Assembly (NCBI GenBank): GCA_013396655.1
Contig: WBMV01008416.1
Span: forward strand, 124,001 to 188,000
Source of the DNA: Campylorhamphus procurvoides
Taxonomy: Eukaryota > Chordata > Aves > Passeriformes > Dendrocolaptidae
Length of the DNA: 64,000 nt
Reading direction: 5' to 3'
Part shown: piece by piece, positions 52,496 through 64,000 of the stretch
Position numbering within the stretch: position 1 is the first letter of the stretch
Layout of the letters: each line of letters starts with the position of its first letter
Made by a program: the position numbers and the translations under genes
The notes under the pieces: generated by a model
Database searches by the model: none
What the model saw: only the letters and a program-made list of their open reading frames with translations
Told to the model about the DNA's origin: nothing

Positions 52496-53419
52496 CTCAA
52501 ACTATACAAAAAATGTCATGGAAGCATTGTTTTCACTGCTGGCCAAGAGCTTATACTCTGTTCATGAAAAACAGTATGAGCCAGAGGTACTGAAGCATTC
52601 CAACAGAAGATTTGGGAACACAGTATATCATCTGTTGATCTGTGGTTTGTGCTTGGCAGGTATCCTTCCCTTCAGTGAAGGGCAAAATGAAGTTTTACAG
52701 GAAAGCATAGGTTTAGTGGTTGATGGCACACACCAAGAAAACTTGCCTTTTTTCCCTTCAATATTGTATGAATTTTGAAAGACATGGGATTTTATGTCTA
52801 TCAATACTTTTAAATTGGCCATCTGATGTGGTACTGTTACAGTAATTGCTTCAAGTGGTGGTGTAAATCTGTAGAGATTTGTATGGATTGCATGTGTTAT
52901 TCTAAAAACATCAATTTGACATTCTGACATGAGAATTTAGAATCTTCTGACAAAAGTTAATGGAATTCTAAATAAGATGCTTCGGAGATGAACTTAATTG
53001 GTTTATGAAGTCTTGGGTGTGTTTAGTAAATAAATCTGTCCCTTCATTCTGTGGCTATATTTGGGTCAGGCCTAAAGGGCTGCATGCAGCAAGGCTGAAA
53101 ACGTCCACACTGTAGCAGAAGCTGAATGCAATGGATTCTACTGTTCATTTCCTTTCCTATTGTCTTTCTTTCCCCTAAGCTTTTTAAGACATTGTAGTAT
53201 ATTTTGTATGTGTATGTTACTACCTCAGTCCGTTTGTTCAGGCTTTGTGAGAAAATGTGATTGGATCAGAATATTGTAAAGATTTCAAATGATTGATATC
53301 ATCACTCCTATAACTAGTAGGGTGCACACCCTCAGCCTTTGAGAGCCGTGATAGTAGCTCACGTGTGTCCCATTGCACAAACTGAAAACCCAAGAATTTT
53401 ATCATTTTCATGACCTTAG

Positions 53420-53735
53420 GAATGTTGTACTGGATCAGGCAAAAGGTTCATCCTCTCAGGTCACCTGTTTCTTACAATTGCCTACTAATATCTTCAGGAA
53501 ACTATGCAAGAAACACCTCCTAGTATTTAATTTTAACTTCCGAGAAAGATTCCTTCCTCTCTGCAGTCAATTTCTTAGCAACTTTTCAGAGGCTGCGTAT
53601 AAAAGGCCCTGCTAAATCGTTGCCAGTGGATTTATCTTTCACAAATTCAATTCCTTTTTTGAATCCACTTAGACTTTTGGTCTTCAAATTTTACATGGTA
53701 GTAAGGAACATGATTATTCATTATGAGAAATTGAT
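53420..53735 (-). mobile_element. Ancient L2/CR1-type LINE remnant
   Basis: The order gtactggatcaggcaaaagg (53428), tttcttacaattgcctacta (53468), gccagtggatttatctttca (53622), ccttttttgaatccacttag (53653) and acttttggtcttcaaa (53672) matches the 3' region of an old reptile/bird LINE read backwards, recalled from turtle and crocodile repeats. The exact family is uncertain. Confidence 0.5.
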
Positions 53736-54890
53736 TTTTACTGATAGAGAAATCTACCTTTTACATCCTGATTGGTGTTTTTACTGGATATTCACTGGTT
53801 CTTGAATTGTGATGATAGATTTCTTACCTGTATTCCACTTTTTACTATGGTCTTGAGTGTGGTGATTTGCTTCTTAAAAACTTAGGTAAATTTTCAAGCA
53901 CTGTTTTTTCTACAAAGGGGTTTCTGATCCATTCTCCTGGACAGAACATTGTATGCATAAAAGAGGCCATTTGATTTTTTTCTTCAGTTATAGCATTTTG
54001 ATTTTATTTATAAGGGATAAGTTAAAATTAATATAACTTGTTTTCTCAAGGTGATAAACTTGTATTCATTGGGCATTTCTTCTTGCATTAAAACCTGAGT
54101 GCCCAATATCACAGATCTGTAGATTAAAATTGATTCAGGTGGTGCATATCTGTGCTAAATGATTTACAAACTTTTTGGAGTGTACAGTGTGCTGTAATGT
54201 TACTTGTTATTTAAATACTATTGGCTCATGCTGTTGGAGCAATGGGACATAAATGTCTGGAAACAAGCTCATAATTTTGATAATTTTATCATAATAAATT
54301 GCTCCATCAGTGTGCTATATTCATCCATTTTGTAAATGCACTGTAAATTTAGGTACAGAAACTAATAGAAATGTGGGACTTGTGATCAAAGTAGACGTTT
54401 TAAAAGAAATCTCTCTCTGTCTACCTAGTACTTGAAGAACAGCATTGTCAAGTGCTACAGTTTAACTGATGGCAAATGCTGTAAGCTTGGTCATTTGTCT
54501 TAAGCTTTTGCAAGTACATCTGACTTAACAGCCAGTGAACTCCTGACTGGGATGATGGAGTTCACCTGAGTCTGGACACCTGCTACAGCTTACCACGTCC
54601 ATTGTTGAAGCAACTCAGGGCAGTGCTTAGAAGAGTGTCACTACCAGCATGGAACAGATAGCACTGAACAATGAGATGGGATAATGCTGCAGACCTCATG
54701 TATTCAGCACTCATGGGCCCAACTTCATGATGGCAGAATCTGTTTTTTCTGTGCTGCTGTGCAAAACTTGCTGCAGATCACCAGTATCATCTCTGGGGAA
54801 CACATGGTAGCAGCTGCGTGACATCAGCTGCACTTCCTTTCTCTAATTACTGTGCACTAGCTTGATGTTGCTGGATCCATTATCAAGAAC
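53736..54890. other. Non-coding DNA, no feature seen
   Basis: AT-rich unique sequence with no exon or repeat recognised. Confidence 0.45.
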
Positions 54891-55202
54891 TACTTACTTG
54901 AGTGTGTCATTATGGTATTTTGGCACCATAGCAATGTCGAGGTACTTATTAGTGTGTTTACGGAGGTTGGATGCCTCTGACAGGATCTGTAGGCCTTTTT
55001 GGTGAGTACACTGAAGTGGAGAGAGGTCGAGGAGCACATGGGAAGAGAGGTATTTCTCCAAGGTACCAAAGAGTTGGAACCACATCTGCCAGCATTACAG
55101 AGTGCCCAGAAACCCTGGGTTTATCTGTGGTAAATACAGGATTCTTCGTTTTGAGGGTTTCTGGATGCTTATACCTTCGCCATCCTTTTGCTTGGTCATT
55201 TT
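54891..55202 (-). pseudogene. Protein-like stretch with a stop, unidentified
   Basis: On the minus strand an ATG at about 55201 opens a frame of 34 codons that hits a TAA near 55093. A second ATG in the same frame (55085) continues for 63 codons to a TAA at 54894. Both parts have a protein-like composition, and the second is rich in Leu, His, Lys and Ser. The same frame stays largely open below 54894 with further stops. This could be an eroded retrocopy. No domain or family is recognised, there is no visible poly-A tail, and chance is a serious alternative. Confidence 0.2.
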
Positions 55203-57591
55203 AAGTCACCACATGATTTTTGAAGCCTCTCATTGAACAGTATGAAAACTACTTTGTGTTACCATGAATAGCAACAGAACGGATGGAATTTGTATTTAGA
55301 AGGCTGATGACAAGATTCACTAGCCTAATGTCAAGGCTAAAAGTAGCTAAAGACTTACTTTTGTAATAGTTGCTTTTTCTACTGTGTATTTTTTGAGGGT
55401 TGGGAGGAGGAGGAAGTACAATTGCCAATTTGAAAAAAAAAAATGAGTGAGAAGACTCTATGAAATCCTGTAATTTCTTAGGAGCCCGGAAATAGGGGCA
55501 GTCAGTTTTGTCTACATTACAAGGACCACAAGTGAAGAATGAAAAGTGTATGTATCTGAGTGATTGTTTAAAAGGCCTTTCTTAGAATTGTGACTTACAC
55601 CTTTCCTTTTATACACACAGAGAACTCAGTCTTTATTATGATTTGTATATGTTTTGTAAGTTGTGTTGAATTCAACCATGTTTTCAGTTTTTGAATTAAA
55701 AATAATACACCAAGCTGTGTGTTGTGAACCATACTTATTTTTGCTGAGCATGCTTGAACTTGCTACCAAGCGGTATAAAAGACCTGTGCTTTTATAAAAC
55801 CACAGGAAGGGTTGCCTGGCTCTCTTTCATCACAGCAGGTGGTGTTTCTATTCTATGACTTGCTGTTTTCTTGTTGTCCCTATCTTTTTTTACCTTCTGT
55901 CTTTTCTCTTTATAAAATATTGTTATTTTCTGGTTTGGTGCTTGGGAGGATATGTTTCACATTGGTTAGGCAAGTGGGCCTGTGCTAAGAAGGTAATGGC
56001 ACTGGTGCCCAGTGCTGCATCTTTCTGTCTTTTTCAAAGTCACTGAGGACTTGTCGGCTTCCTCAGTAATCTTCTCTTAATGATTAGTCATGATTTCAGA
56101 TGTTTGAATTGGCCTTCCATTTTTAATTCCTATCTCAAGTTGTAGTAGGACCCTGATTTAGTGTTAGATGAGTCGGCACACCTTTATTTTCCCATGGACA
56201 CAACAGATACGGGTACACGAGGGATGAGATGGACTGCATAGATGGGCCTTCTGCACAACATGAAATCATGGTGCAAGGAATCCAGCTGTACATAGTGACT
56301 TCTGGTCTGGATGATCGTCCAGGACCAAAGGGCACACATACGCAGATTTTCAGGCACACATTAGGCCAGTAATAAAGAACTGTGAGGTCCCTTGAAGGGG
56401 ATTTGGTAGATGTTTAACACTTACCTTGGAGTAGATGTGGATAAGCTCATCGCACACCTCAGTAAAGTGTCTTCAGAATACCAGGTGACTCACATCTTAA
56501 AAAGCTGGATGCTGATCACTGCATCATTAAATAATATGCGTTAAAACATTGCTTACTTCGATAACAGGGAAGTGTTGGGCATCCTGTTCTGTGGAATACT
56601 AGCTTAGAGTTGCACAGCTTTTAAGCATGTGCTCAAAGCTCATGGATAAGGGTTATCTCATGTTGCAACAATTTATTGGTATATGCAAGCCTTATTAAAC
56701 AAATCAATTTTCTGCACCTTTGCATTGATCCTTTTTAGGATGCTTCCAGATCTTGTAGTCTTTGATGATAAAGTGCAAGAGATCGTTTTGGGAGTAATCC
56801 ATTTTATGGTACTTTAGAAAAATGCAATGCATGCGAGAAGCAATTGTTACATTCAGTTTCCCAGATTTTTTTCTGTATTGGGCAGAATTACCAATATCAC
56901 TGAAGGAAAAGTATTTTGTGAAGAGGCTAATTTCAAATGCACTTCCCTAGAAAATTAGTACTTGTAACAAAATTATGGTGGTTTAAGACTGTTCTCATTA
57001 GGTGTCTTTATGTGAACTGGGTAAACAGCTTGGGGATTCTTTTATCATAAATAGTGACAAAGGACCATAAGAGAACAAGATATTGAGTATTTCAGTGGTA
57101 TCTTAAGAGAAATAAATACTGTTATTTGCCTGGTTAATTTCTTCTATTTTTAGAGTTGTTGGGTTCTTTCATGGTTGAGTGTTTTACAATTCTTTAATTT
57201 GTTATTTTCTTTGTGTCATTTCATTCCCCCAGTCTCCACATTTCTCCCAAAGTGCAGATCTATGCACTTACTTTCACTCACTCTAATGTCTGATTTCTAG
57301 ATTGGAAGCAATATCACCTTTATTCTGTCAGTGGCTTTACAGGATGCAATAACCAAGAAAGGAATTTTCTTGATTGTTTTAAAGCTGAATTAGTTTCCTA
57401 TGATACAGAAATTGGAATATTTTCTGAATTGCTATTCAACACTTTATTGTAAATCCCTGTCACTCACATTGCATATGACTTAACTTCTAAATGCTTGATG
57501 CATAAAATTATACTGAAGACTTTCCTTGTTGAGGTTTGCCATCTCAACAGTAAAAACATATTTTTTCAGATTAGCAAATTCAGAAAATTTT
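55203..57591. other. Non-coding DNA, no gene seen
   Basis: Unique sequence, G+T-leaning. No exon or repeat was recognised. Confidence 0.45.
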
Positions 57592-57596
57592 TAATC

Positions 57597-57735
57597 TGAA
57601 TTAGCTCCGTTGGTCAGAGCATGGTGCTAGTAATGCCAAGGTTGTCAGTTCAATCCCTGTATGGGCCATTCACTTAAGAGTTTGACTTGGTTATCCTTGT
57701 GGCTCCCTTCCAACTCAGAATATTCTGTGATTCTG
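57597..57735 (+). mobile_element. tRNA-Ile-derived SINE with CR1 tail (TguSINE1-like)
   Basis: A short retroposon with two parts. The head (about 57597-57667) follows a tRNA-Ile throughout: A-box ttagctccgttgg at 57601-57613, the ggtgctagtaatgcc anticodon arm (anticodon aat changed to agt), B-box agttcaatcc at 57647-57656 and the acceptor end tatgggcca. The tail (about 57685-57735) is a CR1 3' end, ttatccttgtggctcccttc and then attctgtgattctg, which would let the CR1 machinery mobilise it. taatc at 57592-57596 and 57736-57740 may be the target-site duplication. The mutated anticodon and B-box, lost aminoacyl stem and attached tail exclude a working tRNA. This design matches TguSINE1, described from passerine birds. 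Confidence 0.85.
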
Positions 57736-57740
57736 TAATC

Positions 57741-60700
57741 ATCCAATGGGGCAGGATTGTTGGGTTGGCAGGAGGGTGGGAAGGGTGAAATTTGCAGTGT
57801 TTTACATCCAAGAATAAATGTTCTTACTATATAGCATAATAGATGGAGAGTAACTAATAAGGTAGGGTGTGACTTCTCAAAAATGGTAAATGATTATCTG
57901 AAATGCATACAATGAAGGCTCTTTGTACAGCACCGAGTTTTGTACTGTGTAGATCAAATTGTTTAAATGGTGGAAATTATATCCCCTGCAGTCATGGCCT
58001 CAAATTATCCTCCCTGTGGTCAAGAATGCACATGTTTAGGAAACTGTTGTTCAACAGGAAAAGAATTCAAAACAAATGCCCTATGGAAAACTTAAAGAAA
58101 ATTGTTCTTTTTATTATCTTTAGAAAGCCTATTATCATCCTAGTCACTCTACAGCAATGTTACTCTGTGTGTATGTTAGGTCTCTTAGCATGGAAAGTAC
58201 CCCTCATTAGTGTGGTAAGGCACATGTTGTGACAGGTAAGTGTACCTACACACAGGTGTTCAAAGCTGGAGGCTCTTTTGGTGCTGGATGTGCTGGTCCT
58301 CAAGCAGGGCAAACCCCTGAGGAGAAAAGTAATTGAATAAATTTGGGGCTTGCATGTAGTGTATGAATGTTTATAAGATGGTCTGTTAATACAGTGTCAG
58401 AAGCACAAGCTTGTTCACATATTTAACTATTGCATTTATTCCATGTTGTGTATCAGTACCCTATGGCAGGCAGACATAGGTAAGACTCTGGTCTAGGGTT
58501 ACACAGAATCATGTCAAATCCCTGCTTTGGAAAGAAAAAGTACAGTGCTCTTGAAAGATAATTTACTTTCACTGGCAATCCTAGCAACATCAGTGAAATG
58601 TTTTTCAGAAATGTAAATCTAACATTTCTGGAATGCCTAGGAAAGAACATATCTTGTGGTTATAAATTTCTGTCTATTAAAAAGTTGAGTCAATTAGTAT
58701 TTTCCTCATGTAAGTATCCAAAAATTAAGTAGTAGGGCTCGTCCAGACTAACTTCCATTGTGATCTTGATGGTGTGCAGATATCTGTGTCTGCTTGTACC
58801 TGAAAGACATAACCTAAGAATTACATTGCATTGACCAGTTTAGAGGTCTTGTATGGAGATGTAGGGATTTGTACTTTCAGGAATTGCTGATTTCTTGAAA
58901 AAGGAGCTTTAGAAACAAATGTATCCTAAATCTCCTTCTTAACTGTGGTAGAAGGCATGAGAGTGATAACATATGCTGGGTGTATTTGATTGCTTGTGTA
59001 CTTTGTTTATCATTTATGGCTTGAACAAGCCTGGTTCCCAGTGCTGAGTTTGGTCTAAGTTCTTATAGCATGAACCCTTTTGAGAAGTGGTGAGAGCTTA
59101 CACAGTCTGTTCCCTTTCTCTTCTGTTTCTGTGTCAGCCCCCTCTCATGCTGGCACATATGTTCACACTGATGCACACACACTTTTGCTGTTGCAATACA
59201 GGAGTAATGTAGGAGCAAGAATGAGGGGGTGGAAATTCAAAGTCACTAAAACAAATCAACAGCAAATGTTGCACTGGCAAATGTGGCCTTTGCTACCCAG
59301 TAAATTCCTTTTTTCGCTTTTATATTGTACAAGTGGACAAAAGGCTTTCAACGTGATTATAATATGTCTTTAATCTCTTCAGGAAGTTAAAGAATATAGA
59401 CTTTGAATAATTTTATGCTTTATGGTGGCCAGTAGGTTTCAAAGTTAAATACTGAGCTGCAGAGGTTCAGTGTTTTCTCAGGTATGTGTTGGGGTCCATC
59501 CCAGCCATCTCTCAGTTATGCTTGAGAGTAGGGGGGGAAAGCATTACTCCAGGTATAAAAAAACTGCAGGAATGCTTTATGCTTACAGACTTGTAAAATT
59601 TCATGGTGGAGGTTATAATGGTTTCTTTCCCCTGCAATGTACTGCTCTGGAATTCAGCAGCAAACCGTAGAATTTAAAGCAAATATAAAAACTGTGTGCA
59701 TTGACAATTATAAACTTTGGATGTGTCCTGGTTTTGTGGCCTTTTGTAGTAAAGGGAAAGCTATACAAAAACTAAATTTTAAAACTTTCTTTCAAGCCTC
59801 TCATTAATCATTTCTTGAGCTTTCTTTTAAACAACTGATAAGGGACTCTACAGTTAAAATACTAAAATACATAAACAATGTTCAGTTTTACAAGTTTTGT
59901 TGTATAGCTGTTCCTAATAAAATTGAACAAAATTTATAGTAGATTCTATACAGTGGAATCAATTTGCACTATTCTGACTCCTTACTTGAGAGAAGTGCTG
60001 AAAAGAGGAAAGCGTCACTGTGAGCCACAATGTACCTTAACAGAAGACAAAAAGGTGGCAGTATCAGTGGAAGATACGGCTTGTCTCAGTGCAAATAAAG
60101 CAACTAGCATGGAAAGTCCTGCACAAATGCAGATGTTTTTCCCAGAAAATGTGCACTGAGTGTGAGTGAGGGGCCTGTCTACATTGTCAATTTGAAATGG
60201 AAATTTGGGGTGCTTGATCTAATGGAGCTGCCTAATGGGGACTGTTGCACTGTTTAGCTGTGATCTCCTGGGTCTGGGTGCACATTACTAAAACAGTGAC
60301 AGGAGCCATAATATTTCTGCATGATGTCTTGGGAAGCTGCTGCTCCAATCTGAGTGTCTGGGTTTGTTCAGGCCTGGAAGTTTTCAAAGCCCATTGGGGA
60401 TTGATGCATTCGGTTTAGGGTGGGGTGTATAGCCTCTTCCAACATTTGCCTATTCTGAGAATACGACTGCTCTGTGTATCTTGGTATTGCCACCAGTGCT
60501 TAAGAGCCCACTGTTATGTTGCTTGGTTTATCTGGAGGTTTACTGTTGTTACAGTAGCATCTCATGCTGCCTTTCATTGTGAAACCACTGCTGTGCCATC
60601 AGGGGCTAGAAGCTGTGGAGAGGGACGCAACTGTTTGCTCTAACTACATATCATCCTGAAGAGTGTTACAATGTACTGCTTCCTCTGCTGGCTGCTCAGT

Positions 60701-62550
60701 TTAAGAGCCATAATTAAGCTGGGAAATACCGTATTTCCCAGAAATGGGAATGGTATATGCCCCCCTTTGTTCCCGTCATAAAATTCAGCTTTTAAATAGG
60801 ATGAGACTGGGTGATGGGGTTAAGGAGTTACCAACTTCAGGAGGTACTTGCATTGGAGGTTCCCCCATGGCTTTGCAGTTTTGATGCGGCAGAATGTGTG
60901 TTAACTTTCCACTCGTTTTTCAACAGGATTTCATGTTTATACTTAAATTTTTTTCTAGTGAGAGCACACTTTTCAGTTGAAGTCACTCTTAGCAACAAGA
61001 TACTTTGAAGAAGCTTGCAAAATAAACAGAGAAAAACAACGGCTCTGTTTAGTGTGAGTTGCCTTTTTCCTTTTCTTTGCTTGTCTTCCAGAGACAAGGG
61101 TTATTACCTTAAAAGATACTGTTTTCTGCATTGGTGGTCTTTTTGGCAAAAAAATTAAGTTATTCCAAGTTTGTGGAGCAACTGAAATAATATTGATTCA
61201 GTTATTTTTCTCCTGATGGTTATGTTTATGTTTTCCTTGAAAAGAAAAGCTGTTCTATCATATTAAAAGCAAACAACACAAGAACATAGTTCTCCCAGGC
61301 TTGAAGGGTAAAAGAATCACCAGTTAAAGAAACGCAACCCTTTCTAAAAAAGCAACTGGAACATGGCAGTTCTGTCTGCTGCTCAACCTTTGAATGCTGA
61401 AAAAAGGCATAAGGTGTCCATGCTATTGATGAAATACACACAGCACGATGTTATAAGTAAACACTAGATTTGCCAGACAGTTGTGGTGTGAACAGCAGAT
61501 CTGTGTGCCCTGATGTTTTTTTTGATTCTTCTACAGTGCTTAAAACTTGGCGACAAGTCTTCCCAACCTCAGCCAGGAGTCTGACTTCTTCCACCTCATC
61601 TGCTCCACCTGCTAGCTCCTTGACTCCTTACACTGTGTCCTCTGCTGTGCAAGGCTAATATATTTCTTCTGTGCTGGTTGTATTTGTATAAGGGCAGCAA
61701 AGGTTTTGTAAATAGTAGGTGTTAATATGAAGAGGAGAAAATCTTTAAGTATGGTCTGTGGGAGGTTGGAGCATGATCAGTTCTTACGGATTGGCAGAAT
61801 GCAGGTCTGGCTATGCAGATTGTGGATTGTAGGACAGGCAGAAGGAACTTAATTAACCAAAATAAATCGCACAGTAGAATCATAGAGTCGGACAGTCCAG
61901 TTCTCTAGCTTGTTAGTACTAGATGCTTAGGAATTCCTAGCCTATTTTACTACAGCTACATACAGAGTAAGGAATTTTATTACTTTTAGCAACAGCAGGA
62001 TAGGGAGGACTTCCTGGTGTCTGACTGCCCTGTTTGTTCATTGTGCATGCTAGGCCAGCAACGTGCAGTGTTTGCTGTAATCTAATGTGGTTTTGGCTTT
62101 CAGAGTTTAGAATTGAAGGATATACAGTATTCTACTAGAAAGACATCATATCCCAAAATGTTTTATAGCAATTTATGTCTTTGATACAGAGGAAAATCTG
62201 TAGTGCAGGATGTAATTTTCAGATCTTTGCAGCTACACAGTCTTCTTGATTATTTCTGTTACATTAGAAAAATATTTTTCTGTTGTTGAAGTAATGTTTA
62301 GAGAAACGAGAATCAGCTGTGTGTGTGCACTTTTGAGACTCAACTTTTGCAAGCCAAGGATTTGCCTACAGAATAGAGAGAGAAGATTTGTGCGTGTGTG
62401 TGTTTAAATGTAACATATATGTATTATGTATTAAAAAAAAAAAATCGCCAGTCTCCTCTAGCGTTTCATATTCTAGAGATTCAAGACGTATATATCACTA
62501 CTTGGTGCTTGTACCTAATGCCAAAACATCATCTAGAATTGCAACATTTA
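57741..62550. other. Non-coding DNA with weak exon-like pieces
   Basis: G+T-leaning unique sequence. Two stretches look faintly like 3' exons on the plus strand (59954-60159 and 61537-61658). A perfect palindrome lies at 60719-60741. A 12-base poly-A run sits at about 62432. No exon can be confirmed. Confidence 0.45.
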
Positions 62551-62735
62551 CAGAATCACAGAATCAATTAGATTGAAAAAAACCTCTGAGGTCACTGTGT
62601 CCAACCTATGACTGAATACCACTATGTCAACTGAACCGTGACACTAAGTGCTGTGTCCGGTCTTTCCTAAAACACCTCCAGGGATGGTAATTCCACCACT
62701 TAATTGACTACAAGCATCTATTTGAAAGATTCAGG
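62551..62735 (-). mobile_element. CR1 LINE 3' fragment, minus strand
   Basis: Starts with cagaatcacagaatcaatta and contains cactgtgtccaacctatgac, taccactatgtcaactgaac and cacctccagggatggtaatt. It is the same subfamily as the copy at 11.5 kb, judging from the shared ccactatgtcaactgaac-type segment. It is truncated after about 185 bases. Confidence 0.88.
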
Positions 62736-64000
62736 TCTTTGACTCTCTTCTTACTCTTGATACTAAAACAAATTGAAAAGATTAAGTTCACGATAACCTT
62801 AAACAGGTGCAGGTTTTACTTTAATTTTAAAATACTCTTTACTTGTAGGAATACCATTTGTTCTTTTCAATACAACCAGTGTGCATGCGGGTGGTTTGCT
62901 CTCACTGCATTTAGCAGTAAATAAAATGTGTGAAAACAAATGTAATATTGAAATGTTGAAACAGGAATGAAAACAAAAGGGAAAAGGGAATTGCATTGAT
63001 TTCCTGAATGAGCAGGTTGCAGCAGTGGTGGATCTGCTGACTGTCAAAGCTCTGGGGGGAGCTCCCAGGAGCTGTGCTTACATGTGCACTGACCCTGTTG
63101 CTTCCTTCCCACTAGTTTATTCTCACGGTCTTTGTAGAAGTGGGAAGGCTTTGTCTGAATGCTGTTAGATTGTGGCTGCACACAGAACAGGGAACACGGA
63201 TAACAAGCAACAGATGGCAAGCAGATCTTAGTAGTAAGTCAGGTCCTATTTTTTTCAGTGCTCCCAGGTAAGGAGATTACATGATAAAGATGGAAGAGGC
63301 CTTTCTTTCTGTGTGTATTTGAACAACTCTTGCTGCAGCTCTGGTGTGAGCTATACCATGCTGTTTCTAGATACCAGAGTTGCACATCGTATAATGAGAT
63401 CACTGTGAGTCAGAAAACAAGAAATCATACACTGTGTGGCTATGACAGCTCAATAGAAGCACCTATGGATGGAAGCATTAGATGCTTTTAAGCACTGTTG
63501 ACATGCCATGATTTTTGCCACTTTAATGGGAACAATCAAATGAGCAAATAAACTTTGGAGAGGAAAAAATTTATTTTATACATGAGATAAAACTGAACAA
63601 ATAAATGTGTGATATCAAGAGAACAAATTTTATTCCAAATGCAGAGCTTTAAGGTTGAAAATACAATCTGTGAGCATGAAAATTTTTCTAGGAAGACTCC
63701 TACTCTTCTGTAAAGACAGACTTTTCAGGAAAGTGTTTACTAGCACACAGTAAAATTAAAATACACACTGATCAAACTAGAAGCAAAATTACCATGGTCA
63801 GTGGAGATTATATGTAGCCATAAGAATTTCCTTCTACTTGCATAGTGGATATTTCCGTAATAAAAGATTATCTCCCCTCTAATTTTAGAAGGGATGTATT
63901 TTAGGTGGACAGCAATTTCAATTCTTTTGGGTAGTTAAAAAGTCATGCAGTAAAAGATATTCTGGACTTAGACTATAACTGATAATCTGTGAATTGTAAT
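62736..64000. other. Non-coding DNA, no feature seen
   Basis: No exon, RNA gene or repeat was recognised up to the window end. Confidence 0.45.

Noticed and set aside
57597..57670. Functional tRNA-Ile gene
   Set aside because: The aminoacyl stem, anticodon and B-box are mutated and a CR1 tail follows. It is a SINE head.
1..64000. CRISPR array, operon or bacterial insertion sequence
   Set aside because: No regularly spaced direct repeats, no gene clusters and no bacterial coding density. The repeats are vertebrate CR1, SINE and LTR.

Overview
The window is bird nuclear DNA, most likely from a perching bird (Passeriformes). The dominant recognisable repeats are CR1 LINE fragments with the usual avian 3' end. 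One short element at about 57.6 kb has a tRNA-Ile-like head joined to a CR1-type tail, which is the architecture described for the passerine SINE TguSINE1. No complete protein-coding gene can be read. Open frames are short, and many begin at non-ATG codons or sit in GC-rich repeat sequence. The window looks like intron and intergenic DNA around one clear CpG-island promoter near 15 kb, plus a smaller GC-rich block near 45.2 kb.

Layout. 1-14.5 kb: unique AT-rich DNA, A+C-biased on the given strand, with one CR1 fragment (11.5-12.05 kb). About 14.5-15.8 kb: CpG island with good splice donors on the minus strand and one on the plus strand. 15.9-16.8 kb: an older plus-strand CR1 split by a younger CR1, which itself carries a misplaced 101-bp copy of island sequence ending in N. 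17.3-18.0 kb: frame-broken protein-like sequence on the minus strand, unidentified. 18-24 kb: no features seen. 24.1-25.6 kb: two adjacent minus-strand CR1 copies, the first containing an exact 229-bp tandem duplication around an N. 25.6-40 kb: mostly featureless, with one CR1 at 36.6 kb. 40-46 kb: TG microsatellite, a long plus-strand CR1 that reaches into ORF2, a probable LTR/ERV-like repeat (43.2-44.2 kb), then CR1 - GC-rich block with N - CR1. 46-64 kb: G+T-biased DNA with an LTR-like repeat (51.2-51.8 kb), an old CR1, an ancient L2-like fragment, the tRNA-derived SINE, and a final CR1 at 62.6 kb.

How it fits together. The composition bias changes sign between the two arms. That is what transcription-coupled mutation would give if the left arm were the first intron of a minus-strand gene starting at the 15-kb island and the right arm were transcribed on the plus strand. 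This is inference from sampled lines, not a computed skew. No CRISPR array, functional RNA gene or novel system is visible. The most solid observations are the N-associated duplications (almost certainly assembly artefacts), the nested CR1 insertion and the tRNA-Ile/CR1-tailed SINE.
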